Assembly (NCBI GenBank): GCA_965247225.1
Contig: CBDFGT010000023.1
Coordinates: 124,001-188,000, forward strand
Direction: 5' to 3'
From: CBDFGT01 sp965247225
GTDB taxonomy: Bacteria; Pseudomonadota; Alphaproteobacteria; Rhizobiales; Rhizobiaceae
DNA length: 64,000 bases
The translations under genes were made by a program, and so were the position numbers. Below, in pieces: positions 42,802-52,333 of the stretch; the stretch's first letter is position 1; every line of letters begins with the position of its first letter. The notes below the pieces were generated by a model. It had not been told where the DNA came from, made no database searches, and saw nothing but the letters and a program-made list of their open reading frames with translations.

Positions 42802-44206
42802 ATGGCAGACGACACTTCAGACACAAAAACATCCAACCAGATGTGGGGTGGGCGGTTTGCCTCCGGTCCTGACGCCATCATGGAGGAGATAAACGCCTCG
42901 ATCAGTTTCGACAAGAAACTTTATCGTGAGGATATTGAAGGCTCTGTTGCCCATGCCACCATGCTGGCGCATCAGGGCATCATTACGGATGAAGATCGCG
43001 GGCAGATTGTCGCAGGCCTTTCCTCGATCCGCGCGGAGATCGAATCCGGCCATTTTGAATTTTCCCGCAAGCTGGAAGATATTCACATGAATGTGGAATC
43101 GCGGCTGGCGGCACTGATCGGACCCGCTGCCGGACGGCTTCATACGGCCCGTTCGCGCAATGATCAGGTTGCGCTGGATTTCCGTCTGTGGGTCAAGAAA
43201 GAACTGCAGAAAACCGAAGGTCTTCTGACCGGACTGATCGCGGCATTTCTGGACCGGGCCGAGGAACATTCCGATACGGTGATGCCGGGGTTTACCCACC
43301 TCCAGACGGCCCAGCCTGTGACATTCGGCCACCATTGCATGGCCTATGTGGAAATGTTCGGACGTGACCGTTCGCGCGTTCGCCACGCCATCGAGCATCT
43401 TGATGAAAGCCCTATCGGGGCTGCGGCCCTTGCGGGCACGCCCTATCCGATCGACCGGCACATGACCGCGCGGTCACTGGGCTTTCGCGAGCCAACCCGC
43501 AATTCGATCGATACTGTTTCGGATCGCGATTTTGCGCTCGAATATCTCAGCCTTGCTGCCATCTGTGCAGTCCACCTGTCGCGGCTGGCGGAAGAAATTG
43601 TCATCTGGTCGACACCGCAATTTGGCTTCATCCGGCTTTCGGACGCCTTTTCCACCGGCTCGTCTATCATGCCGCAGAAGAAAAATCCGGACGCTGCCGA
43701 ACTGGTGCGGGCAAAGACCGGACGGATCAATGGCTCGCTGATGGCCCTTCTGACCATCATGAAGGGTTTGCCGCTTGCCTATTCCAAGGATATGCAGGAA
43801 GACAAGGAGCAGGTTTTTGATGCTGCCGAAAGCTTGGAGCTTGCCCCTTGCTGCCATGACCGGCATGGTGCGGGACATGGCAATCAACAAGGCCCGCATG
43901 AAGGCGGCAGCCGGAACTGGCTATGCCACGGCGACCGACCTTGCCGACTGGCTGGTGCGCACCCTGGGCCTGCCGTTCCGCGACGCGCATCATGTCACGG
44001 GACGGGTTGTGGCGCTGGCTGAAAGCAAGGGCTGCGACCTTGCCGACCTTCCGCTTGAAGACCTGCAAAAAATCCATCCGGGCATTACCGACGCCGTCTA
44101 CAATGTGGTGACAGTGGAGGCATCTGTTGCCAGCCGCACCAGCTTTGGCGGCACGGCACCTTCGGAAGTGCAAAAGCAGATTGCCTGGTGGCGTCAGCGC
44201 AACTGA
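42802..44206 (+). CDS. argH: Argininosuccinate lyase, one-base frameshift
   Basis: The frame from ATG 42802 encodes a fumarase/aspartase-type lyase: MWGGRF at the N-terminus, ARSRNDQVALDFRLW, the signature GSSIMPQKKNPDA. After AAESLELA the frame turns to nonsense and stops at 44022. The proper continuation (AAMTGMVRDMAINKARM… through WWRQRN) lies in the +1-shifted frame to 44206. The shift coincides with a run of four C at 43844-43847; removing one base restores the full 467 residues. ArgH makes arginine and fumarate. The lesion is either a true mutation (arginine auxotrophy) or a base-calling error. Confidence 0.85.
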
Positions 44207-44325
44207 GCCGGAAGCGGCGCTTGTACTGCCGCGTCAAGGCATTGCAAACCTGCAGAATCAGGCTGCACAAGCGGCATGTTATTCGCTATGACGGACATGA
44301 ACGGAAAGACTTGAAAAGGATTATC

Positions 44326-44520
44326 ATGCTGAAGATGATGAAATCACCGTTGCTGATTGTCGTCCTTGCCGGTGTTTTTGCCGGCGGATTGTCCGGATGC
44401 GGGCGCAAGGGTGATCTTGAGCCGCCAAGCCTTGCCATTTCCAAACCCGGTGCTGATGGCAAGACCAAAGAGGAACCCGTTGTCCAGGACAGGAAGTTCT
44501 TTCTTGATCCCCTTTTGTAA
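44326..44520 (+). CDS. lptM: LptM-like small lipoprotein
   Basis: 64 residues from ATG 44326. A signal peptide (LLIVVLAGVFAGG) ends in a lipobox LSGC, followed by GRKGDLEPP, the signature of YifL/LptM-type lipoproteins. E. coli LptM helps mature the LptDE LPS translocon. It lies between argH and lysA as in many alpha- and gammaproteobacteria. Function is inferred from this conserved position and motif. Confidence 0.8.
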   Translation: MLKMMKSPLLIVVLAGVFAGGLSGCGRKGDLEPPSLAISKPGADGKTKEEPVVQDRKFFLDPLL

Positions 44521-44532
44521 CAGGTCATTCCC

Positions 44533-45802
44533 GTGAATCATTTTCAATATCAAGATGGCGTGCTCCACGCAGAAAACGTGTCGATCCCCGAAATTGCAAG
44601 CGTGGTCGGAACCCCGTTCTATGTCTATTCCACCGCTACGCTTGAGCGGCATTTCAACGTTTTTTCGAGAGCTTTTGCCGATGTGGATGCGCTGGTCTGC
44701 TATGCGATGAAGGCCAATTCCAATCAGGCGGTTCTCAAGACGCTTGCCCGGCTTGGTGCCGGTGTGGATGTTGTGTCGGAAGGCGAATTGCGCCGGGCGC
44801 TGAAAGCCGGCATTCCGGCATCAAAGATCCTGTTTTCCGGTGTGGGCAAGACGCCGCGGGAAATGGATCTGGCACTGGAGGCCGGCATCTACTGCTTCAA
44901 TATTGAATCCGAACCGGAACTTGAAGTTCTGAATGCACGTGCGGTAAAAGCCGGCAAGGTGGCGCATGTGTCCTTCCGTATCAATCCGGATGTGGACGCC
45001 AGGACACATGCCAAGATTTCAACAGGCAAAAAGGAAAACAAGTTCGGCATTTCCTGGCAGCGGGCGCGGGCCGTCTATGCCCATGCCGCCAGCCTGCCCG
45101 GAATTCAGGTTTCCGGTATCGATATGCATATCGGCAGCCAGATTACGGAATTGCAGCCTTTTGAGGATGCCATCAGGCTGCTGAAAGAACTGGTTTTGGC
45201 GCTTCGGGAAGATGGTCACCAGATTGACCATTTCGATATTGGCGGGGTGTCTGGGTATCCCTTACCGGATGGACAATTCTCCACCGCCACTCCCCGATGC
45301 CTATGCCGAAGTTGTCAAGGAACAGCTAAAGGATCTGGGTTGCAAGATTGTCATGGAGCCGGGTCGCCTGATTGTTGGCAATGCCGGTATTCTGGTGACA
45401 GAGGTCATCTATGTCAAGGATGGCGGCGAGAAGACCTTTGTGATTGTCGATGCAGCGATGAATGATCTTATCCGCCCGACCCTCTATGAAGCCTGGCATG
45501 AAATTCAGCCGGTGACGATTTCGGCAGCCAATGCACCGCGAATCAAGGCGGATGTGGTTGGCCCGGTCTGTGAAACCGGGGATTATCTGGCGCTGGATCG
45601 TGAAATGTCGATGCCGAAGGCCGGTGATCTTTTGTCGGTTGGATCGGCAGGTGCCTATGGTGCTGTGCAGGCCGGAACCTACAATACCCGTGCCCTGATC
45701 CCGGAAGTGCTTGTAAATGGACGGGAATTTCATGTAATCCGGCCCCGCAGGAGTCTGGATGAGCTGATCGGGCTCGATTCTGTTCCCGCCTGGCTGGATT
45801 GA
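44533..45802 (+). CDS. lysA: Diaminopimelate decarboxylase, one-base frameshift
   Basis: GTG start at 44533, 12 bases after the lipoprotein stop. The N-terminal barrel has CYAMKANSNQAVL with the PLP Lys, IDMHIGSQI and FDIGGV. At about 45244-45250, inside the Gly-rich phosphate loop (family GGGLG), one extra base shifts the frame, giving a false end at 45465. The correct sequence continues in the next frame (LGIPYRMD, EPGRLIVGNAG, CETGDYLA with the catalytic Cys, to PAWLD at 45802). LysA makes lysine from meso-diaminopimelate. True lesion or sequencing error cannot be told apart here. Confidence 0.87.
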
Positions 45803-45886
45803 TCGTCACGGAAAAGTGCATTTTCAGGACGGGAGCTGCACCTCTGCCCTCGCCTTCGCCACAAAGAATGCTATCTTGTTTCCCCC

Positions 45887-48496
45887 ATGAACGGAACAAA
45901 GGCAGGAACAGGCATGCAGGAGACAGGTGCTGACAATGCCAATCGTGCGTCCAGGCTTGTGCGGCGCATTATTGTCGGGCGACGGCTGACACAGGTTGTG
46001 TTGCTGGTTGAGTCGGCCCTGCCTTTGCTGATGCCGGTTCTGGGGATTGTGTGCCTGTTTCTGTCCGCCTCGTGGTTTGGACTGTTCCGGGCCGTTCCGG
46101 ATGGATTGCGGCCCGGTATCCTGGCCGGTTTTGCGATTTTGCTTGTCTGGTCCCTGTTACGTCTGCGCCGCTTGCGTTGGCCGGATATTGCGCATGCCGA
46201 TCAGCATCTTGAACGGGTCAACCGTCTTCCCCATCAGGCTATTGCCGTTCTGGATGACCATCCGGCTTTGACAACACCGGTTGCGGACGCTCTGTGGAAA
46301 GCCCACCGGCAGCGCATGGCAGCGCGGATCACATCGCTGGATGTCGGCTTTCCGGGACCGGATATTGCACGTCACGATCCCTATGCCCTGCGGTCTGTCC
46401 CCGTTGTTCTGGTGCTGATTGCGTTTGCGTTTTCCTATTCGGGCAAGGCCGGTTCACTGGGCGATGCTTTCGTGGTGCAAAAAACGGTCAATACCAATCC
46501 CTCATTGCGTGTTGATGCGTGGGTCACGCCGCCTGCCTATACCGGAAAACCGCCGGTCTATCTGACCGGGCAAAACAGCCAGGATCTGCACAATATTGAC
46601 GTTGCGCAATTTTCGCAGCTGACGGTGCGCATTTCAGGCGCTTCCGCGTCTGATGCTGTTGTTTTCACACCCAAAGGTGCAAGCCAAAGCATAACCCTCA
46701 AGCCTGAAATCCTGCCGCCTGCGCAGGCAGACACTGCGCAACAGGCGGCATCGCTGACGCATCTGATGGATTTGCAGGGTGATGGCACTTTGCGTGTCAA
46801 CGGGCAAAGCTGGACATTCGTGGTCACACCGGACGCCCCGCCGGCCATTTCTTTTGACGGCGACCCGCGCGGCACAGCCAATGGTTCGCTGGAGATCGGG
46901 TTCAAGGGCGGGGATGATTATGGCATCCAGTCCGCCAGGGCCGAGATTGTGCCTGTTGAAAAGGGAAACCCGGAATTCTCCCTGTTTCCCTTGCCGGAAT
47001 TCCGCCTGGATCTGCCACACCGCACGGGACGCGATGTCAAAGGTCTGACCAGCCGCAATATCAGCGAACATCCCTTGTCGGGAAAGCCTGTTCAGATTAC
47101 GCTGGTGGCCACAGACGGGGCCGGTCAGACGGGCAGAAGCGAGACCCGGACCATGATCCTGCCATCAAAGCCTTTTCAGGAGCCTTTGGCGGCGGCCGTT
47201 GTGGAGCAAAGACAGGTGTTTTCTCTGGATGTTCGCCAGATCCCCCGGGCGCTGGAACTGTCAAAAGCGCTGATGATCCGTCCCGATGAAACCATTCCCG
47301 ATGTTACCCGGTTCCTGCTTCTGCAATCCGCACAGTCGCGCCTTGCCCTTTCGCGGGATGAGGCGCAGCTCAAAGATACGGCCCGGTATTTCTGGGAGGT
47401 GGCGCTGGCACTGGAAGACGGTGATGTTTCGCTGGCGGAAAAGAACCTGCGCGATGCACAGCAGTCACTGGCAGATGCGCTGGAGCGCAATGCATCGGAT
47501 GCCGAAATCCGGAAGCTGATGGAAGATCTCCGCAAGGCGATGGATGCTTATATGCAGGCCCTGGCCAAGCAGATGCAAAATGATCCGAATGCCAAAAATC
47601 CATCCGCTTCGGCGCAAAATATGCTGCGGGAAGAAGATTTGAACAAGATGCTGGACCAGATTGAAAATCTTGCCAGGTCCGGTGCACGTGAAGAAGCCGG
47701 CAAGATGCTGTCCGACCTGCAACGCATGATGAACAATCTGCAGACAACCAGGCGGCAACCGCCCGGGGAGCAGCAGGATGGCCGTGTCAACAAGCAGATG
47801 GAGGCCCTTGGAAAGCTGCTGCAGGACCAGCAGAAGCTGATGGACCAGACTTACGGGCTGCAAAGGGCGCTGGAAGACCGGATGCAGATGGGTGATCCTG
47901 AACCGGGAGAAGATGGTGCCCTGATGGACCCGGATGTGCCGCCCGGCGATGAACAGGGTGAGGCCGCCAAGCCGTCGGAACAGCAACAACAGCTTGAGCA
48001 GATGACACAGGAACAGCTGGAACAGGCCCTGAAAGACCTGAAAGCCCGGCAGGACGGGCTCAGGAAAGATCTGGACGCCCTGATGCAAGGGCTGAAAGAA
48101 CTGGGTGCAAAGCCCGGAAAAGGCTTTGGAGACGCAGGCAAGGAAATGAACGGTGCTTCGGGTGCCCTTGGCAACGGCCAGGGTAATGCCGCCGTCGAAG
48201 GGCAGGGAAAGGCCTTGCAGGCGCTGCGCGATGGCGCCATGGATCTGATGAAACAGAACGGACAGGGGCAAGGTCAGGGTCAGGGTCAGGCGGGCAATGC
48301 GCCGGGAGATCGTGATCCGCTGGGACGTTCCCGTCAGCAGACCGGCTCCGCTTCTTCGGAAGACGTCAAGGTGCCGGATGAAATCGATATCCAGAAGGCG
48401 CGTGAAATTCTTGAAACGATCCGCAAGAAGCTCGGAACCAGCCTGTCACCCGAACAGGAACGCCAATATCTGGAACGGCTTCTGGATATGAAGTGA
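45887..48496 (+). CDS. TIGR02302 family membrane protein
   Basis: 869 residues. Two or three hydrophobic helices in the first 190 residues (ALPLLMPVLGIVCLFL, LAGFAILLVWSLL, VPVVLVLIAFAFSY), then a long periplasmic or cytoplasmic region with beta-rich part (about 200-430) and a helical, Gln/Met-rich part with coiled-coil character (about 500-740). Near 785 there is a short Gly-Gln repeat. The family is alphaproteobacterial, of unknown function, and usually next to lysA as here. The conserved C-terminus reads DIQKAREILETIRKK. Confidence 0.85.
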   Translation: MNGTKAGTGMQETGADNANRASRLVRRIIVGRRLTQVVLLVESALPLLMPVLGIVCLFLSASWFGLFRAVPDGLRPGILAGFAILLVWSLLRLRRLRWPDIAHADQHLERVNRLPHQAIAVLDDHPALTTPVADALWKAHRQRMAARITSLDVGFPGPDIARHDPYALRSVPVVLVLIAFAFSYSGKAGSLGDAFVVQKTVNTNPSLRVDAWVTPPAYTGKPPVYLTGQNSQDLHNIDVAQFSQLTVRISGASASDAVVFTPKGASQSITLKPEILPPAQADTAQQAASLTHLMDLQGDGTLRVNGQSWTFVVTPDAPPAISFDGDPRGTANGSLEIGFKGGDDYGIQSARAEIVPVEKGNPEFSLFPLPEFRLDLPHRTGRDVKGLTSRNISEHPLSGKPVQITLVATDGAGQTGRSETRTMILPSKPFQEPLAAAVVEQRQVFSLDVRQIPRALELSKALMIRPDETIPDVTRFLLLQSAQSRLALSRDEAQLKDTARYFWEVALALEDGDVSLAEKNLRDAQQSLADALERNASDAEIRKLMEDLRKAMDAYMQALAKQMQNDPNAKNPSASAQNMLREEDLNKMLDQIENLARSGAREEAGKMLSDLQRMMNNLQTTRRQPPGEQQDGRVNKQMEALGKLLQDQQKLMDQTYGLQRALEDRMQMGDPEPGEDGALMDPDVPPGDEQGEAAKPSEQQQQLEQMTQEQLEQALKDLKARQDGLRKDLDALMQGLKELGAKPGKGFGDAGKEMNGASGALGNGQGNAAVEGQGKALQALRDGAMDLMKQNGQGQGQGQGQAGNAPGDRDPLGRSRQQTGSASSEDVKVPDEIDIQKAREILETIRKKLGTSLSPEQERQYLERLLDMK

Positions 48497-48500
48497 TGGT

Positions 48501-48866
48501 TCAGGCCGCCAGAGCCTGGGCCACGGCCTGACGAATATCCGGCAGGGTGAAGGGCTTGGAAACCACATCAACGATCTTTTCCATCAGATCATCTGCGCGT
48601 TCACGCTGTTCGGCAAAGCCGGTCATCAGCAGTATTTTCAGATCCGGAAAGACAGCAGATGCCTTGTGGGCAAGGGCAATGCCATCCATGACCGGCATTC
48701 TGATGTCGGACAGCAAAAGATCGTAATTGCCAGCATGCAGCATGTCGAGACCTTCAGCGCCGTCGGCGGCCTCCGCCGTCTCATGGCCATCGAGCTGCAA
48801 TGCGCGTGCGACGAAGGAGCGAAGGGAATCCTCGTCTTCCGTAATCAAAATTTTTGCCATATCCAT
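48501..48866 (-). CDS. cpdR: CpdR-type single-domain response regulator
   Basis: 121 residues, receiver domain only. Acidic pocket ITEDED, phosphoacceptor Asp in LLLSDIRMPVMDG, Thr in LLMTGFAE and Lys in VVSKPF. In Caulobacter and Rhizobiales CpdR, when unphosphorylated, is an adaptor for ClpXP proteolysis of cell-cycle regulators, and its phosphate comes from CckA-ChpT. The last residues ALAA resemble a ClpX-type C-terminal tag (inference). It is convergent with the TIGR02302 gene, 4 bases apart. Confidence 0.88.
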   Translation of the reverse strand: MDMAKILITEDEDSLRSFVARALQLDGHETAEAADGAEGLDMLHAGNYDLLLSDIRMPVMDGIALAHKASAVFPDLKILLMTGFAEQRERADDLMEKIVDVVSKPFTLPDIRQAVAQALAA

Positions 48867-48947
48867 CTGTCCTTGGTTGAAACATTTTGTTCCATACCTG
48901 ACCAGAGTTAGATTGTGATTCGGTAAAGGCCCAAGGTTAACGAAATG

Positions 48948-49490
48948 TCACGCGCTGCCTGTGACCACGCCGACAAATGGCAATTCACGAAATGCATAGG
49001 CCACGTCCATGCCATAACCGACCACGAAGTAGTCAGGGCATTCAAAGCCCACGTAATCTGCTTCCAGCTTTTCCTCGCGCCTGACACTCTTGTCCAGCAG
49101 GACCGCAATCGTAACATTGGCGGCACCGCGCTCGTACATCAGTTCCCTGGCAAAGCGCAGGGTACGACCGGATTCCAGAATGTCATCAATCAGCAGGATG
49201 TCGCGCCCGGACACATCGCTGTCGATGTCCTTTACGATGCGCACACCCCGGGAAACCGTGCCTGCGCCATAGCTGGACAGGGTTATGAATTCCACTTCCG
49301 GTGCAAGGCCCGTGGTGTGGAGGGCGCGAATGAGATCGGCTGCAAAAATGAACGAGCCCTTGAGAATGGCAATGACCAGAAGATCCTGCGTCGGACCACC
49401 GGAAATTTGCCGGGCCATTTCCATGTTGCGGGCCGCAATCTGTTCCGGCGTGAACAGCGGTTCAATGTTTTTTCCACGCACGACAGGCAT
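48948..49490 (-). CDS. hpt: Hypoxanthine phosphoribosyltransferase
   Basis: 180 residues. PRPP-binding motif ILLIDDILESGRTL, ILKGSFIFAADLIR near the N-terminus, and YVGFECPDYFVVGYGMD at the purine-binding end. It converts hypoxanthine and guanine to IMP and GMP in purine salvage. The 161-base gap upstream to 49652 holds no gene. Confidence 0.93.
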   Translation of the reverse strand: MPVVRGKNIEPLFTPEQIAARNMEMARQISGGPTQDLLVIAILKGSFIFAADLIRALHTTGLAPEVEFITLSSYGAGTVSRGVRIVKDIDSDVSGRDILLIDDILESGRTLRFARELMYERGAANVTIAVLLDKSVRREEKLEADYVGFECPDYFVVGYGMDVAYAFRELPFVGVVTGSA

Positions 49491-49651
49491 AGGGCAAGGC
49501 TCCGGTTTGCTTTAACTCTTTATGCGCGTCACAATCTTTCAGATTTGTTTGCCACGCTTCAGTCCTTGTTTATGAGCATGTCGTTATCGCAAAACCGCTG
49601 CACAGTTTTGCGTGACACATCCCAAGTCATAGGCGCTTCCGGCAAATGCTG

Positions 49652-50329
49652 TCAACTGCGGCCAGCCTGTGCAAAGTCAACGGTCAGTTTGGGAAGCTTG
49701 CCGCCTGCATGGCGAAACTGGCCTTCAAAGAAGGCAGATTGTCCCGGTGCGAGTGATTTTACCGGCGGTTCCATTGTGAGAGAATTTCCGCCGGCTGTTC
49801 CATCTGCCATTGTAATCGTCAGATCGGGAACAGGTGTGTTTGCTTGTGTACGGTTGGTAATCTCGCCTGACAGCATGAGCATGGGCAGGCCGTTCCTGAC
49901 CTTGAGGCTGAGATCGACATGTTCGATCACCAGCGGCCCGCCAGACGGGGCTGCAAGCGCTGTCCCTGTTGCCGACTGGCTCAATATCTGTATGGCAATG
50001 AAGACACACGCAAAAATACCGAAAGTGAGGGCAGCAAAGGAACGGCCGGAGACGCTCTGTAACAGACCTTCCATGCGACGGACCGAGCGGACAAGCACAT
50101 ATGCCATACGCGGGAGCGAAGAGAGGTGTTTTGGCTGTCCGCTGCTGCGATTGTCATTGAATGTCGGGTAGCGCCGGTGATCGGCGTTGCCGGATACGAT
50201 TTCAAATTCAGCATCGACGACTTCGGGTGAAAATGCAGGTTTCAGCGGCTGCCTCAACCTTTCGCCCTGTTCCGGTGGCAGCACATCCATCAAGCGCATG
50301 CTTTGTTTTGCGGAACGAAAATGGTGCAT
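49652..50329 (-). CDS. Membrane-anchored protein of unknown function beside ftsEX
   Basis: About 225 residues from ATG 50329, supported by an AGAAGGG ribosome-binding site. A basic N-terminal half, one membrane helix (FAALTFGIFACVFIAIQIL, about 105-125), and a C-terminal periplasmic beta domain (VIEHVDLSLKVRNGLPMLMLSGEITNRT) like that of DUF3426/FxLYD-type proteins. The N-terminal zinc-ribbon of typical DUF3426 proteins is not seen. It is divergent from ftsE, which may hint at an envelope or division role. Confidence 0.7.
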   Translation of the reverse strand: MHHFRSAKQSMRLMDVLPPEQGERLRQPLKPAFSPEVVDAEFEIVSGNADHRRYPTFNDNRSSGQPKHLSSLPRMAYVLVRSVRRMEGLLQSVSGRSFAALTFGIFACVFIAIQILSQSATGTALAAPSGGPLVIEHVDLSLKVRNGLPMLMLSGEITNRTQANTPVPDLTITMADGTAGGNSLTMEPPVKSLAPGQSAFFEGQFRHAGGKLPKLTVDFAQAGRS

Positions 50330-50666
50330 TCTGTGACCCTTCTGCTGCCGAGCAGCCCGTCTATTCTTTCGGTCGGGTTTGTCCTTTCGGGAAAACCGGG
50401 GCCTATATTTCGCTGACAAACTCCAGGAATGCCGACCGATTACAGACTGAAACGGCACTGGCAAGCGGCGCCAACTGCACTACCTCTACTCCAGGACTTC
50501 AAAAATCGTGCTGGACTCTTGAAACTCTCCGGGTGCGAACGTAAACAATAGTGGTTAATATTTTGAAAATCAGGCTTACAAACCATGGGTTTTGCCCCAT
50601 TGTTACCCTCGGCTGAACCGTGACTGCCAACGCAGTGCATCCTGAAACCCAATACGGACTGTCCCT
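50330..50666. promoter_or_regulatory. Divergent intergenic region before ftsE
   Basis: 337 bases between two divergent genes without a credible open frame. Promoters in both directions are expected. An AT-rich stretch (gtggttaatattttgaaaatc, about 50551-50571) lies about 100 bases before ftsE. No confident -35/-10 pair or CtrA box was found. Confidence 0.3.
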
Positions 50667-51326
50667 GTGATCCACTTTGAAAATGTCGGGCTTCGTTACG
50701 GGATGGGACCGGAAATCCTGCGGGATCTGAGTTTTGAGATTCCGCGCAAGTCCTTCCAGTTTCTCACAGGGCCGTCTGGTGCCGGCAAAACCACATTATT
50801 GCGGCTGCTGTTCATGTCGCTGCAGCCGACGCGCGGGTTGATCCGCATGTTTGACCGGGACATTTCCGGTATTCCGCGCCGGGAACTGCCCATGCTGCGC
50901 CGGCGGATCGGCATTGTGTTTCAGGACTTCCGGTTGCTGGATCACCTGACCACCTACGAGAATGTGGCATTGCCGCTGCGGGTGCGTGGCAAGGAAGAGA
51001 CTGCCTACAGGTCGGATGTTATCGAGCTTTTGAAGTGGGTGGGCCTTGGCGAGCGCATCAATGTTCTGCCTCCGGTTTTGTCCGGCGGGGAAAAACAACG
51101 TGCAGCGATTGCCCGTGCGCTGATTGACCAGCCGGAAATTCTTTTGGCTGACGAACCCACCGGCAATGTTGATTCTCCCATGGCGCGCCGTCTGCTCAAT
51201 CTGTTTCTGGAGCTCAACCGGCAGGGAACCGCCGTGGTCATCGCCACGCATGATCTGTCGCTGATGGATCAGGTTGAGGCCAGACGGATGATTCTGACGG
51301 AAGGGCGGCTTGATATCTATGAGTGA
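50667..51326 (+). CDS. ftsE: Cell division ATP-binding protein FtsE
   Basis: 219 residues with GTG start at 50667. Walker A GPSGAGKTT, signature LSGGEKQRAAIARAL, Walker B ILLADEPTGNVD, and the FtsE-typical N-terminus IHFENVGLRYG. With FtsX it forms an ABC-type complex at the septum that activates peptidoglycan hydrolases. The stop overlaps the ftsX start by 8 bases. Confidence 0.93.
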   Translation: MIHFENVGLRYGMGPEILRDLSFEIPRKSFQFLTGPSGAGKTTLLRLLFMSLQPTRGLIRMFDRDISGIPRRELPMLRRRIGIVFQDFRLLDHLTTYENVALPLRVRGKEETAYRSDVIELLKWVGLGERINVLPPVLSGGEKQRAAIARALIDQPEILLADEPTGNVDSPMARRLLNLFLELNRQGTAVVIATHDLSLMDQVEARRMILTEGRLDIYE

Positions 51327-52326
51327 TCGCAAGGCAAAACAGGCCGCCGCCGCGCCACAGCAGCCACGTAGAACGGAAATGCGGGTGCGGGCCACTGGGT
51401 CGATCGTGCCGTCGCAGAATGTTCAGGGCAATGCGCTGATGCTGGTGATTGCCATCATGGCTTTCCTTGCCTGCGTGACACTCGGGGCTGTCAGCATGGT
51501 GCGCGCAACGGCGGAAAGCTGGCAAAGCCAGATTTCCCGTGAGATCACGATCCAGATCAAGCCGGATGACGGGCTGGACATGGACAAGGCGCTGGCCGAT
51601 GCACGCGACCTTGCCATGACCTTTGTCGGAACCACCAGCAGCCAGATCATGGACAGGCAGGCCACGGCCAGATTGCTGGAGCCATGGCTTGGCGAAGGCC
51701 TCAATATTGATGAACTGCCTGTTCCCCGCCTGATTATCATCACGATTGACGAGAACAATCCGCCGGATTTTGCCGCCATGCGCGACGTCCTGTCGAAAAA
51801 TATTCCGCAGGCCTTTCTGGATGACCACCGCACCTGGGTTGACCGGCTTGTGTCCATGGCACGCACAACAGTGATGATTGGTACCGGAATTCTGGTTCTG
51901 GTGTTTACAGCCATGGTCCTGACGGTGATTTTTGCAACACGCGGTGCTTTGTCCGGCAACCGGTATATTGTGGAGGTTTTGCATTTTGTCGGTGCCGAAA
52001 GCACATTTGTTGCCAGTGAATTTCAGAAGCATTTCCTGAAAATCAGCCTGAAAGGTTCTCTGGCGGGCGGTCTTCTGGCCGCATTGTGTTTTGCTGTCGC
52101 CTCGTTCTGGCAGTCACGTTCTCTTGCGACCCCGCAAAGTGATCAGGCAACGGCGCTGTTTGGTACATTTTCCATGGGGTTTACCGGCTATCTCGGAATA
52201 TTGGCCACCATGCTGGTGATCGCCCTTTTGACGACGCTCACGGCCCGCTTTACCGTGATGCGTACCATTGACGAAATTGATCTGATCCGGGCAGACCCTT
52301 CGCGTACAGATTCGGCACCGGGCTGA
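51319..52326 (+). CDS. ftsX: Cell division protein FtsX
   Basis: 335 residues from ATG 51319. Cytoplasmic N-terminus, helix 1 (ALMLVIAIMAFLACVTLGAV), a periplasmic loop of about 110 residues with WQSQISREITIQI and a PCD-like turn DDHRTWVDR, then three helices. Permease-like partner of FtsE. The gene is convergent with the rsm22 gene, 7 bases apart. Confidence 0.9.
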   Translation: MSDRKAKQAAAAPQQPRRTEMRVRATGSIVPSQNVQGNALMLVIAIMAFLACVTLGAVSMVRATAESWQSQISREITIQIKPDDGLDMDKALADARDLAMTFVGTTSSQIMDRQATARLLEPWLGEGLNIDELPVPRLIIITIDENNPPDFAAMRDVLSKNIPQAFLDDHRTWVDRLVSMARTTVMIGTGILVLVFTAMVLTVIFATRGALSGNRYIVEVLHFVGAESTFVASEFQKHFLKISLKGSLAGGLLAALCFAVASFWQSRSLATPQSDQATALFGTFSMGFTGYLGILATMLVIALLTTLTARFTVMRTIDEIDLIRADPSRTDSAPG

Positions 52327-52333
52327 AGGATAT

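Noticed and set aside
47465..48271. Minus-strand open frame of 268 codons
   Set aside because: Antisense to the low-complexity coiled-coil region of the TIGR02302 gene; Leu/Phe-rich as expected for the complement of Gln/Lys codons.
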